Source of the DNA: Gnetum montanum
Lineage: Eukaryota; Streptophyta; Gnetopsida; Gnetales; Gnetaceae
Assembly: GCA_015680685.1 (NCBI GenBank)
Contig: MNCI01025485.1
Coordinates: 6,897 to 70,896 of the forward strand
Direction: 5' to 3'
Length of the DNA stretch: 64,000 bases
Shown: piece after piece, positions 1 to 11,389 of the stretch
Layout of the letters: the number at the start of each line of letters is the position of its first letter
How positions within the stretch are numbered: position 1 is the first letter of the stretch
The notes under the pieces: generated by a model
Databases searched by the model: none
What the model was told of the DNA's origin: nothing
Seen by the model: only the letters and a program-made list of their open reading frames with translations
Translations under genes and position numbers: made by a program

Positions 1-6
1 GACTAC

Positions 7-129
7 CACTGGGACTACCAAGCGTAGATCCTAGGTACGCCACTGGGATTACCAAGCACAGATCCCAAATACGCCACTGGGTTACCAAGCGTAGGTCCTA
101 GCTACACCACTGGGCTACCAAGCAGTCAC
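7..129. repeat. 34-bp tandem repeat inside LTR copy A
   Basis: About 3.6 copies of a 34-bp unit beginning CACTGGG start at 7, 41, 75 and 108. The third copy is one base shorter and the last is partial. The units differ at several positions. It is an internal minisatellite of the LTR; related sequence in the copies at 15798 and 56640 is not tandemly expanded in the same way. Confidence 0.75.
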
Positions 130-519
130 ACTTAAATGCTTGTAATCAAGTCGTACTCGTTCTGCTTCTAGGAGTTTAAGGGTAAGAGACTAATCGCGAT
201 GAGTAACCGATTCCTTCACTAGTTGTACACACCCTTGGGCGCTCGTAGCCAAGTCGTACTCACATCGCGCTACGAAAGCAATAAATAACATTAAATAAAT
301 AACAAATAAATAAACTAAGTGAATGCTACAATGATGAAGTAATCTCGATCTTTATTTCCGGTCATGTGTGTGTCCAAGTACGACACACTCAAATAAAGAC
401 ACTGTACAATTACATTCACCACACTACGGGCAGACACGGGAAAAAAATCTAACTCTGGAGGGATCAAACTGCCAGAGCTTCGCTACTCTAAAACTGGGAT
501 CTCGAACAAGGGAGAGTCG

Positions 520-803
520 TGTCTTATTTATAGATATGGCGGTGGACTGTGATATCGCATACGCGATATCGTAGGAGAAGATGCGATATCGTGTACGCGA
601 TATCGTGGGGGATGCGATATCGCGGCGGACGCAATATCACGGCCTATGTGAATCGCATCTTATCACCAACTATTGCCAAACCAAGTGCGCCTACCTCTTA
701 TTTATAGGCAACAAGACATGCCTTGATATTGGATGTCCGATATCACTTGGAAGGCTCTGATATCGTGGACGCAATATCGCATCCCTGATATCGCGGCTCA
801 TCA
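520..803 (-). promoter_or_regulatory. LTR promoter with arrays of GATATC motifs and two TATA boxes
   Basis: The minus-strand U3 region contains two modules. The upstream one (725-803) holds the palindrome GATATC or a one-base variant at 725, 739, 759, 773 and 787, followed by a TATA-like box near 700. The downstream one (551-638) has copies at 551, 565, 585, 599, 616 and 633, followed by another TATA-like box near 528. Most copies sit in a GCGATATCGY context. The layout suggests a duplicated enhancer-plus-TATA unit. That it works as a promoter is inferred from its position in the LTR. Confidence 0.5.
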
Positions 804-3159
804 GTATTGCATGGAAATTTTTTGTCTCTTTACAATACCATGTTCAGCTTTTATGTTTTTTTTAAAGTGGAGAAGATTTTTGGCTTTTGTGTAGGATTAG
901 AAGGCATTATTTTTTTGAGGAAGGGGATTGCACCATATTGTTCTTGTAATAGTTCTGATGAGCTAGTAGGTCTACTAGTTTTATTTATGCATGGGGGAAT
1001 TGTCTTAAAGAAAGGATGTTTTCAAGGCTTTTGTTGAGGCTACTAGTACTATTGTCCCTTTGTCTGTTTACAACATAAGTTGCATTCTTCTATTGAGGTT
1101 GTGGTGTTAATTTTTCTTGCATTATTAGTTGTAGCATATGTTGGATGGAAGTATGAGAGTATTGAGGATGCGATGGATGATTAGATGTATGGAATAGTGA
1201 TCTTAGGAGATGTTGTGGGTTGATGATATTTAGGAGGATGGTAGTGTTAAGTTGAGGCATGGGTAGTAGAACCATTGACAAAAACATATTATTGAACATA
1301 GTATCCATAAGGGTTTAACTAGCAATAGGAATATTACTAATTTAGTGATGTCACTCCCTATGATTGTGGGTTTTGCCATTATTATTGATAATAGTCTTAA
1401 GGTTGATAAGGATTCCCTTTTAGATAGTGTTGTTGGTTGTAGAATGGTATATAATTACCTTGTGGATGAGACAATCTCTTAGGCATTTGCTTTTCTACGA
1501 ACTTGGGATTTAAAGCAAAAGCCCCAAACTCTTGTAGATGTTACATAATTGGACAATAGTCCTTTCAATGTTTATATTGACAAATGTCACATTCATTCTA
1601 CTCCTCTAAATCTAACTCAGTCACCTCTTCTACTATAGCTTCTTTTTCTTTTTATCAATAAATGTCCTTGACCATGTCATTGTTCTTTTTCTTCTTCTTG
1701 TTTTCATCACTTGATCCTACTTTATCTTCTCCTCTATGATTTTCAAGTTGGTTGTAACTTTTTCATCCATCAAATCCCACATCTTATCTACCCTTGCTTC
1801 AATCTCAGTAATAGACTTTTGTATTGATAAGGTTTTGTGTGAAATCATCTCATCAAGAGCTACATCTTCTTCTTGATCCCAAATGTGAACCTCCTTCTTG
1901 CAAAGTGTTAGGTTCTAGTTCTATTCCTCTACACTTCCCCTTTTACACAACTTTCCTTCTTCTTTTGCCACTTGTTCACTTAGCCTTTGTATCTAATGGG
2001 CTCTCATCTTTGCTAATCTTCCTTAGGCATAGATCTTAAGGGTCTCCCTCATTTTGTTATGCAGCTCATCTATGATGTGATGAAGCTACTCTTTCTGAGA
2101 AAATACATAGTTTAGACATCCATGCAATAGAGAATAGTATCTTCCCAAGGCTACGTCAAGGGATTCATGATTCTCTTACTTCCATCCTTGGATTTGTTTT
2201 CTTATATTAGACACTGTTGAATAGGTTTAGTATTTTTTGTTGAAGAGCTTAACCATTATGGACCATGGGTGGATTAAATCTAGTTCCAGCAATATATACC
2301 AACTTTCAACTTCTTTTATTAGTGTCCAAGGAAAGAGCTTAAACTTTTGCCACTTACTTTCAATATTTTGCAATGCACAAACATCAAGGAAGACTTATAA
2401 ATGATGTTTTGGATCAAAATTATAGCCTTCCTCAAATTTAGGAATATTATTTATATCAAGTCATTTGATGCAACTTTCTCTTTAATGCTTGTGAGGTATT
2501 CTAATTTCCTTCCTAATCTATATCATGCTTTTAGTAGCCAACAAGAGTTGATTGTCATTAGACATGTCATGGTAATAAGTACTAATTCTATTTGTCTGAT
2601 TGTGATGGTCTTTTCTATGTTCCATTTGGTACCTTGTATCTTGGCTTTGATCTCTATTTCTATCTTTATCTTAATTTCTTAATGGAGCTCTATCTCCATA
2701 CCTACATCCATCTTTGTCAAAACTAGACATTGAAGTGAAGATGAAGATGATGAACTAGGAGAATTGCCATAGCTCCTACATCTCCCCCTATGGTCCCTTG
2801 GTTCATCTCTTCTAGGTTTGTAGGAGGTCTTGGGCCTTGAGACCTTCCTTATTCTACAACTTGTTCCATCCCCTCTAAGGTTGTCTGCAACAACTGAACA
2901 TAGTCTTTGAATGTAGCAAGGGTCAGAATGAGCATATGAGATCCTTGTACATTATAATTCACTCTTATTTTCTTCAATATAGATGTTATCATTACTTTCA
3001 CTAGTGTTATCATTGTGTGATGGACTATCAACCCTATGTGAAAAAGACATGTTTTTAGTTAATAATATGTGTGTGACTTAAAAATATTTATATTTCTTAA
3101 AAAATAAATCATTAATGCTTTTACAACAATTGTTTATAATATAATTAATTTAGATCACT
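804..3159 (-). pseudogene. Decayed gag region of an Athila-like element
   Basis: Minus-strand internal region lying between LTR copy A and the PBS at 3167-3185. From about 3050 down to 1440 it aligns by eye with the gag region at 22860-24495, for example the stretches near 2000-2200 and near 1500-1650. Stops and frameshifts run throughout, so only short open stretches remain. The part from 1440 to 804 has no counterpart I can recognise. No protease, RT or integrase sequence is present between the two LTRs, so the element has lost its pol gene or is a gag-only derivative. Confidence 0.6.
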
Positions 3160-3166
3160 AGCATTA

Positions 3167-3185
3167 TCCTTAGCAACAGTGCCAA
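3167..3185 (-). other. Primer-binding site of the Athila-like element
   Basis: On the minus strand the bases after the LTR read GGCACTGTTGCTAAGGAT, a mutated form of the GGCGCCGTTGCCGGGGAT site known from Athila/Tat-type plant gypsy elements. The same feature follows the plus-strand LTR at 57770. Confidence 0.65.
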
Positions 3186-4135
3186 TGATGAGCAACGAGT
3201 GTCCCCTACGTCCAAACATACAAATCACAAGTGCATACATGCAATCTGGTCGAATTCCATGGATGGAACTAGTATGATATCTAGATTGTTAAATGTTGAT
3301 TGTAGGTCATTGTCTTCTCACTTGAACTAATGATAGCTTAATCACGTATGATTTAGCCCAAAGTGAGGCATATGATTATTGATGAAGTGCAACTATGACT
3401 AAGTTATATAAAAACATGAAAACTACTTATTTAATTAATCTAAATAATAACAAGAAGATAAATCTTACACTTTTTAAGGACAATGAGTGTTCATTCCTTG
3501 CTTGTTGTACATAACCTAAACTCATGTATCCACTGTTGGAATTACCAAGTGTTATACTACTAGGAAAACCAAGCAATAATGCTACTAGGATTATTAAGAA
3601 AATATGTGTTTATGCTAGAAATTGGTCATACACATTCCACCAATTGATTAATGTGCATGAAAATATAATTATTAACTAAGTATATAGAAAATAAATTACA
3701 TTGAAAATAATCTATTCTAAGTCAAATTGCTACAATGAATATGAATCAATTTTGATCTTATTATAGTTCATGAAATTTGTCTAGTACAATGCCACTCAAA
3801 TAAGATGTCATACAATTAACTCAAATCCATGCTATGAGCATTCACTGACTATTTGCCAAGATTATGGAAGATAATTGTAAGAGTTTCACTACATTATTGA
3901 TCAAATGATGCCCAATACATGGTGGATGCTCACATATTTATAGGCAAATAAAGACATTGCGTTGATGCATATATGTTAATACATTTGGCTATGTTAATGG
4001 GGATGTGTCAACAAGAATGCATCGACACAACGAAGTTATAACAGATGCAATATAGCATCTACGATATAGGAGATACAATGTATTATCTATGATATCACAG
4101 TCAACTAAGATACGTGACAAAACAATGCTTCATGA
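3186..4135 (-). mobile_element. Athila-like LTR (copy B), 5' LTR of the deleted element
   Basis: It starts (plus coordinates) with TGATGAGCAACGAG at 3186, directly beside the PBS, and ends near a TCATGA at about 4130-4135. A TATA-like box (CTATAAATA on the minus strand) lies near 3938-3947. Upstream of it (about 4036-4100) lie degenerate GATAT-type motifs. It is more diverged from copy A than two LTRs of a young element would be, so the insertion is old or the two are recombined. Confidence 0.65.
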
Positions 4136-4716
4136 GGCTCTAATAACTTTTTTCAAACATGGATTGGTTAACACAAAATGACTTTTGCACCACTTCAAAA
4201 TATCATAACAATTATTGTTTAAAAAAATAAAAAAACTATGTGCAACCATTGAGTATATACTTTATGATAAACCCATATCCATATAAAAATGATTATGTCC
4301 TTGCATGGCTATAATTACAAATGACCAAGAAGCTCTATATTCCAGTGTGCTAGATTCATGTCTCGCTCAAAATTTTAACATTAAAGATGTTTATGAAACT
4401 GATTCGGGTCTTACTCAAAATTTTAACATTGAAGATGTTTCTGAAATGAAAATTCATACATGTAGAAATGTGAGATGAAACATTTAATTGTGAGTTTATA
4501 GATATTCGTGAATAGTAATGCTTCTTTTAAAGATCATGAACACCAATGCTTCTTTTAAAGAGAGTCTGCATAGACTTTTCTGCAGGGCCATTCTATAAAG
4601 AATGTGATAGTTGAAATCTCCTTAAAAATACAAATCATTTAAGGGTTGGTCTAAGTTATATAATTCAATAAAGACAAAAAAATGACGACAATTGAGTAAA
4701 GAACAACCTTCTACAC
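4136..4716. other. Unassigned AT-rich sequence with a 48-bp duplication
   Basis: I see no gene here. Two diverged copies of a 48-bp unit starting CTCAAAATTTTAACATT lie at about 4365-4460. The segment at 4624-4651 is nearly repeated just after the LINE tail at 6157-6184, so the LINE landed in or beside an older short duplication. Confidence 0.5.
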
Positions 4717-6169
4717 AAAAAATACAAATTAGTCACCAAGTGGTTGGTTCAGCATCTAGATGCCCTTGACATTATTGGAAGTCTCCTCTAGCTAGGACTC
4801 CAACAAGCATTTCCCAAAAATAAGCCCTTTTGGAAAGGTATCCATCCCATTAACTGGATCCTCTCTCTCCATACTATCATCATTCCCAGATCCCAAGTCT
4901 TCAAAAGCATTTGGAGGGCTTGGTAGGCATTACATCATTATATAAATTGGACTAATGTCAAGTTCAATCCTACTCTTCTTTCTAAGCTTTGCCCCTAGTG
5001 GTTACCTTTGTCACATGCTCCTCTTGCCACTATGAATGCTAGGGTTTCCACTACTTGGTATCAAAAGGGAGTTATTTCCCTTGGTTGTCTTTGTCTCATA
5101 GATCAATTACTTAGATCAAGTTTATAATTTCATTCATCAATACTTGCAATTTGATGTTTTAGTTCAAAGTATTTTTCATGGTCTCCAATGGACTAATGGG
5201 TCAAAACTTCTACCTTATAAGCTGCATGTCCCCTTCCAACTATTGCATGATTCCTTAATGGTCGCTCAATGTTGTAATAGATCTTGGCACAAATAAGAGT
5301 CTAAGCAATTTTGGATCTCCCTCTTCAATTGAATTTGGAACCTTCCGACTCTTTCTAAAATTCAATAGTATCTTTGGTGTCTTCTTCATCAAGGCTTACC
5401 CATTGACAAATGCTTAGAATACATTGGGATTCATACTCCTAAGTGCTCTCTCTGTGGTGGAATTGAAGATTTTCTCCATGTTTTTTGGCTTTGCCCCTTC
5501 ACTCAGCATGTGTGGGGATGGGTTTCTAACATTATCCCTTTGTGCAAGCTTTATCAAGATGACATTATGTTTGGCTCTTTGTCCACCACTTCCGTGAACT
5601 TCAAATTTCTTTGAAAAGTCATTAAGCCCATTGTTCTATATTACATATGGAAGCGTAGATGTACTATAATTTTTCAGAGGACTAATTATTCAAACATTTA
5701 TCATCTAACTATTACGGAGAAATTGCAGATCCTAAGCCTTATTCACTTCCATATTATATCTTAAGCTTCAAAGCTTAAGTTGGACACAGCCTTGGAGCAG
5801 CCTCGTGAATCCCATCAATCTTCCTAAACACAATTTGCTTCCCAGGAGTGTTCCTTCATAATTTTGGGTGTTTTTTTTGCTCCATCCAGTTTTCTACTAT
5901 TCTTATCTACTTGTTCTCGATGGATCCCTAGAAGACGGTTAATCTCCAAATTGTTTTCCTCCACTTTGGGATAGGTTGTTTGTAAAGATGCTCCCTTATG
6001 TAACATCCCTAGTTCCTTCAGTCCCCCTTTCCCTTCTATATCTAGTTTACATATCTTGAAGTTGAATTTGTATGTTATGCTTTTTTTCCATTAATAAAAC
6101 TCATTTTTTGGGGTCTGACACCTCCTCCTCCCCCCACCCTTCACCCAAAAAAAAAAAAAATACAAATTA
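4717..6169 (+). mobile_element. 5'-truncated LINE with poly(A) tail and target-site duplication
   Basis: The body (about 4732-6146) matches the 3' 1.5 kb of the large LINE at 39810-41313: end of the RT, connection domain and the Cys-rich C-terminal finger, which here reads CSLCGG...EDFLHVFW...PFTQHVWGW near 5445-5520. It ends with an AATAAA-like signal, the shared 3' sequence GGGGTCTGACAC (6110-6121), a C-rich run and 14 A's (6147-6160). A 15-bp sequence ending TACAAATTA occurs at 4717-4731 and 6155-6169 and is the likely target-site duplication. It is a dead-on-arrival copy. Confidence 0.85.
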
Positions 6170-7074
6170 TTTAATGGTTGGTCAATTCGGAGGTACATAA
6201 CAAGAGCTTTATGTAAGTGGCTTAGAATGACATTAAATGTCAAATAATAACAATTCCAAAATAATTAGGACTCTTGAAGATTTTTTTCAAATTTGCTATA
6301 ATACATGATTCGATATCCATACACTTATTAAGCTTATGGAGTGAAGTGAGGAATGCTTGAGGAATAGGAAATTAGACATTCTTCTAAGATACATAATGAT
6401 AGATCAAATTTGCTAAGATATACGGAAGAGTTTCAATTCTACATTAGATGGGAAGTAAAAATTTAATCCATGTTATACGTTTGATTCTGGCAGAACATGT
6501 GGAAACAAATTTCACTAAACTGCTCTATCAAAAGAATCATTATCCGAGGAAGCTTAATACTCATTCAGCTAAAGAAAAGTCTATTTAGAAGTAGAAATTC
6601 AGTTTCAACTTTTTATAACAAGAAGTAATGAAAAATACTTCACAAAAACTACAGAAATAAACCGTCGGATGCAAGGAAAAATTTCGTTTCAGTTTAATGA
6701 AACGTAATGGCAAGTCAAAATACTATGATTCCATCCACCAACACAACATACAGCTGATTTTCATTTAAAGTTCTTTTGCTATTTGATTTTTTGTTTTTTT
6801 TTTCACACTTAAACAAACATGGAATTGAGCGCGTCCGGCATTAACAGGAAAGAAATCTGAGACTGATTCGGTAGAAGAACACACCAGCTCTGTTGCCATT
6901 TATTTTTTAACTTGAATAAAATATGGAATTGAGCACATCCACGTATTGGCATTAACAGGAAAAAAATCTTCAAGTTAAAAATATAAAATGATTTTATATG
7001 AAAAAAAAACACCAGCACTCAAGGATAAAGGCCATGGCCATGTCAACCTATTTTTTTATTTACTACAAACATAT
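6170..7074. other. Unassigned AT-rich sequence
   Basis: No gene recognised. Two diverged copies of a roughly 100-bp unit (about 6820-6900 and 6921-7016) share the stretch GGAATTGAGC followed by GGCATTAACAGGAAA, so a local tandem duplication took place just downstream (in its own orientation) of the Hsp70 pseudogene. Confidence 0.4.
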
Positions 7075-7152
7075 ACATCTATAATAGGCAATGGGAGACA
7101 GGAATTAAACCCACACCCTCTTAACCAAGAAATGAATATCTTGATTATTGCC
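7075..7152 (-). repeat. tRNA-like / SINE-like remnant
   Basis: On the minus strand this has a recognisable pol III B-box-like stretch (GGTTTAATTCC, near 7100) following a GGTTAAGAGGGTGT segment. The A-box half is poor. It abuts the Hsp70 pseudogene, whose reading frame ends inside or at the edge of it. I would not call it a tRNA gene. Confidence 0.3.
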
Positions 7153-8917
7153 CTATACCCCGTGACTCCAATTCATATAAAGTTTGATCCTGGCTATTTT
7201 TTCAAGTACCTTTTCTTTTGTAATACGATCGTTTTCATCAAGCCCAGTTTGGTATTTTCTTAGCAGATCCTCCAAGTCTTGGTATCCTAGAGCAAGCCTA
7301 CCATTCCTACGTTTACCTTCTATCATCTTTGTGGCATTGTAAATTTCATCACGCAGTTCATTTTTCAAAACAGCTACTTCTTTCCATGCTTGATCTTGGA
7401 GCCTGTATTTCTGGGCTGTGGATATAATTTCTTCAGCTTCTCGGACAACAAGCCTATCAAAAGGATCGTTGATCACCAACGGCTTCATTTTACCTTTAGA
7501 TCTGTGACGGGCATTCACGGTCAGGATTCCATTCTCATCTACATGCATGGACACTGTAATACCTTCCTTACCTGTAAGTGCTTTAGGAACATTCTCATAG
7601 GTGAAGCTACCCAACAACAAATCGTCACTGGATTTTGCCCTCTCACCTTCGTAAACGCTTACAGACATTGAAGTCTGAAAATCTCTTGTGGTAACGCAGT
7701 AGGCTTCTCGTGTTACTGGCATTGGTATATTGCGGGGGGAATCATGATGCTCATGATATCTCCTAAAGTACCAACGCCGAGACTTAAAGGTACTACGTCT
7801 CGTACAGCAACATGGGAACCATGAAACTCCCCATTTAGAGTGGCAGCCTGAACATAAGCAACAGCTTCATCAGCATTAATCTGTTTATGAAATTTTATAG
7901 AAGTTTGGAACAGATCCTACACACTTATTTTATAATCAGTCATGTTTGAGTCCGCCAAACAGTTTTTCACTAAAGAAATGGTTTTCTGGAACAAATCCAT
8001 ATTCAACTGCTCAAATTTGGCTCTGGTCAGAGTGAAAGAGAGATCCTCTGTTTCAAAGATGCAGGGCATGTCCACTATGGCTTCCATGGTCCAGGAAAGT
8101 TTCCTTTTAGCTCTTCCACAGCCTGAGCAGAGACTTGGGATTGGTGAAAATATCTTTGGCATGCTTTCTTTTAAATTCCTGAACAAAATGATGTACCAAT
8201 CTGTTATCAAAATCCTGGCCTCACAGATGAGTATCCCCACCCACAGCCTTAACCTGTTTTTCTTTGCCCTCAAGAGTCAACACAGCAACGTCAAAAGTAC
8301 CACCGCCAAGATCATACACCAAAATGTTTTCCTTTGTCTTAGATATCCTGTAGAGCCCATAAGCAATGGCTGCAACTGTGGGTTCATTCAACAATTTCAT
8401 AACCTCCAACCCTGCAAGTATTCCTAATCTTTGGTGGCCTGTCTCCGTAAGATGTTGAAATGGGCGGCGGGAACTGTGATCCCCGCTTTCGTTACCTCCT
8501 CCCCTAAGAAATTCTCTGCCATCATCTTCATTCCACTCAAAACCATGGAAGAGATTTCCTCGGCAGTAAAAGTTGAGGTTTGATTTTTAAATGAGACTTG
8601 GATTATAGGTTTGCCCCCAGCACCAGACAATGGAAAACTGTCACATTGCTCTATCTGTTTGGATTGAGGGATCTGAAAACTTTTTACTGATAATTCTCTT
8701 GGCATCAAATAACGTGTTTCCAGAATTGGAAGGAAGCTACTTGATGCATAGCAGACTGATCCACCAATGACTCGATGGGTGTGAAAGCAACCATGGATGG
8801 AGTTGTTCGATTGCCCTGCTCATTTGTGCCGATATCCACTCTTTTTTGAAGTTCCTGCCAAATTCCCACACACTAGTATATCGTGCCCAGATCGATACCA
8901 ACAGCCTTAGCCTCCAT
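7153..8917 (-). pseudogene. Broken cytosolic-type Hsp70 gene
   Basis: Hsp70 is an ATP-driven chaperone with an N-terminal ATPase and a C-terminal peptide-binding domain. The ATG is at 8917-8915 and gives MEAKAVGIDLGTIY before a stop at codon 15 (8875-8873). Later pieces in shifting frames show [30 protein letters not shown], a VTVPA stretch, [23 protein letters not shown] (8300s), GGDTHL followed by a stop at 8223-8221, [16 protein letters not shown], and FEQLNMDLF. The section between that and NADEAVAY is mostly deleted. A last open stretch (7722-7153, 189 codons) covers the peptide-binding domain (VYEGERA, DENGILTV) but is unusually diverged and lacks the usual C-terminal tail. No intron is seen where many plant cytosolic Hsp70 genes have one (near the FDAKR codons), so a processed copy is possible, though no poly(A) is visible. 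At least four frameshifts and two stops rule out a functional product. Confidence 0.92.
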
Positions 8918-9630
8918 GTTTCTTGCTGAAGAGGAGAAAGAGGGGAAATCAAGAAATTTCTTTCCAAAGAACTGAGCTGCCAATCAAATTGCTTTACAAA
9001 TAAAGTTAAGAAATTTCCACAGAATCAAAATCACAGAGCAAAACTGGTGGCAAAATGAACAGATCAATTCCCTGTTTAACAAGCATACTATTAAGCTGCT
9101 GGAACAAATTAGCATCTGAACAGTGTTCGCGAAAGAAAGCAAATACAGTACCGTTACATGGCTTGAAGAATGCCATAAGCACCAAAGCTTCTATTTCCTT
9201 GTTTTATAAGCCAGATCAGTTCTACCTTCATTTTAGCTTTTCACCTTCATTGTGTTATTTTGAAATTATTCTGTTATTGCAGAGGTACACCGTGTCAGAC
9301 CAGCTATCCTATTTACATCAGGAAATGTCATAACTAGTATTACTGAGTTAAATCGATTATCCACCCACGAATTCAAAATTATATAAACGTACATCAAATA
9401 GTCGCATTCTTGCGACGTCTACCTCGCTAGAAGTAAACTCACAGCAGAGGTAACAATATACTTAGATTTAGATATAGTATGATATTAGTCGTAGACTAGT
9501 AGCTAAATGTTTCCTATCCAGGCTTCCATTATTTTATTATATTTCCAAACATATCTCTATGCATATGGAGTTTTCTCTGTTAAATTTTGGATTTTAAAAT
9601 GCTCAATTACTTAGATGCTTATAGACTTAT

Positions 9631-9690
9631 TTGTTACATAACATTTAATTTGCATGCTATTTGTTACATGACATTTAATTTGCATGCTAT
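9631..9690. repeat. 30-bp tandem duplication
   Basis: Two adjacent 30-bp copies starting TTGTTACAT and ending TTTGCATGCTAT (9631-9660, 9661-9690) differ at one base. Confidence 0.9.
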
Positions 9691-10745
9691 TTGCAAATTA
9701 GCAAACTTCAAATTTGCACGTGCAGCCTTTCTCTAAGGTCTACATTGTTTCCTGTAAAATGTCGACTGTGATTGAATTAAATAGTTTTAATGTCATAATA
9801 CAAAAGTTTCAAATTTAATACACTATAGTGAATTGTAGGGATCCGATTTATGCCTGGGATCCAGATGAATCAACAAACATATAAAACTGTAACAGAAGAG
9901 TGACAAAGTCCAAGTTTGGAATACCAAAAACAAAGTCTTTCTAGTGTGAATCCTTATGGTCTAAGACACCGTAAATCTAACAGTTTAGACTATACATGAA
10001 TTAATAAATATTCAAATCAGAAACGGAAAATTCATGATCCACGATCCACAATAACTATGATCAGGATGGACCGCAAATGCCAATAAAAACATCAAATGTA
10101 ATCAAACCTTGAAACCTACATCACCAATTGTTACGATGTTTTAATGAGAGGCAAAACAATGAATTTGAATAAATCAATAAAACGCCTTTGAGTGCCATTT
10201 TAATTTCATAAAAATTTGCCATAATATCCAATTGAGAAATTAACAAATAACAACTAAAATTGATATCAAAACCTGTACCTTACTTATTCTCTCCCATCAA
10301 AATTGAGAATTGTTAATGCAATCATACCAGCACCAACACAAAAACCTAAACAAGTTGCAGTTTCCATACCAGCACCAACACAATGATGGATTTAACTAAA
10401 CCCGAGTGACAACCGAGTTCCACTTTAACGCTGATGTTTCTTTGGCCCTAGAACTTAATAAGAAGTTAAAATGCAGTTTTGTTAAAGGGAGAATTTACAA
10501 ACGGAGATACAGAGGGGCTGAAGTGCTGGTATGACAGCATTAGAGTCTTTTCAAAAGATAATGACGAGTAAATTTCTGAAAGATTTCTCTCGTAGTGGAT
10601 TGTGATTTCCATCGGACAGGCTGAAGAAGTTAACTGGAGAAAGAATTTTTGATTTTTATAAAGTAACGTCATGTTAGCGGGGCGAAGAAGTTGGAAAATC
10701 GTAGTCAGAAAAATTAGAATAAATCGTCGTACAAATCGGATTCGA

Positions 10746-10847
10746 ATCGATAAAATTAGGAATTAAAAAGATATACCCAATCGATAAAATTAGGAAATAA
10801 AAAGATATACCCAATCGATAAAATTAGGAAATAAAAAGATATATCCA
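10746..10847. repeat. Three-copy 34-bp minisatellite
   Basis: Units of 34 bp beginning ATCGATAAAATTAGG start at 10746, 10780 and 10814 and differ from each other at one or two bases. The last unit opens a longer segment (about 10814-10930) that recurs, diverged, at about 10983-11100, so the minisatellite sits at the edge of a larger duplication of roughly 170-bp spacing. Confidence 0.9.
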
Positions 10848-11389
10848 TTAGAATTTGGTTGCTACTTTCTCTATTTCTTTTCATACTAAAAGTTAGTTTA
10901 AGTGGAAATTCAAATTACAATGTTAATTCTTTAAAAATTAGGAGACTTGATTGGAAATATTAGAATAAACCTCAAAACAGATTCAAATTGATAAAATTAG
11001 GAAACAAAAAGATATATCCACTAGAGTTTAGCTGCTACTTTCTTTTCATGATAAAGTCTAGTTTAAGTGGAGAAGCAAGTTAGAATTTTAATTCCTTATC
11101 CTTAGTAATAAAAATGATATTAAACTTTAAAAATCAATATATAAAATATTACTTTATATATGTTTATATGATCAATTCAGTTTTGAAAATGTTGATGTTG
11201 GCACATTTTGGTTATTTAATGGAGGATTTATGATTTTGTTTATCATCTATTTTGTGTTGATTTAAGAGATGATCTACCTATAAAGTCTAAAAATTTTCCA
11301 TTGAACTTTTTTTTAAAAAAAAACAATATACAGTAAAAAAATTTAGAAGCAACTTTAAGGTTATGGGGTGATGAGTGTTTGGGAGCAGT

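Larger units (their letters stand above)
1..803 (-). mobile_element. Athila-like LTR (copy A), cut by the window edge
   Basis: This is a long terminal repeat read on the minus strand; its 3' part lies before the window. Its 5' end is placed at TCATCA (798-803), which is TGATGA on the minus strand and matches the terminal hexamer of the better-preserved copy at 15798-16626. A TATA-like box (CTATAAATA on the minus strand) lies near 697-706 and a second near 524-532. The left part (1-260) resembles the copy at 44165-44678, including a shared stretch around a GATGAG...CGATTCCTT...CTAG core. It borders a gag relic on its right, so it serves as the 3' LTR of the element ending at 4135. Confidence 0.7.
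8918..11389. other. Long AT-rich stretch without a recognisable gene
   Basis: The part next to 8918 would be the 5' flank of the Hsp70 copy; I see no clear heat-shock element or TATA box. The rest is AT-rich and holds several short tandem duplications that are listed separately. Short open frames near 9055-9333 and 10466-10672 show no recognisable domain. Confidence 0.5.

Noticed and set aside
7..129. 34-bp repeats at the window start as a CRISPR array
   Set aside because: The units are directly adjacent without unique spacers, they lie in a plant LTR, and no cas genes exist in the window.
7153..7722. 189-codon Hsp70 frame as a free-standing gene
   Set aside because: It is the tail of a longer broken Hsp70 copy with stops and frameshifts upstream, and it lacks the ATPase domain.
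7390..8427. Plus-strand open frames of 93 and 161 codons over the Hsp70 region
   Set aside because: They are the complement of former Hsp70 coding sequence and show no domain.
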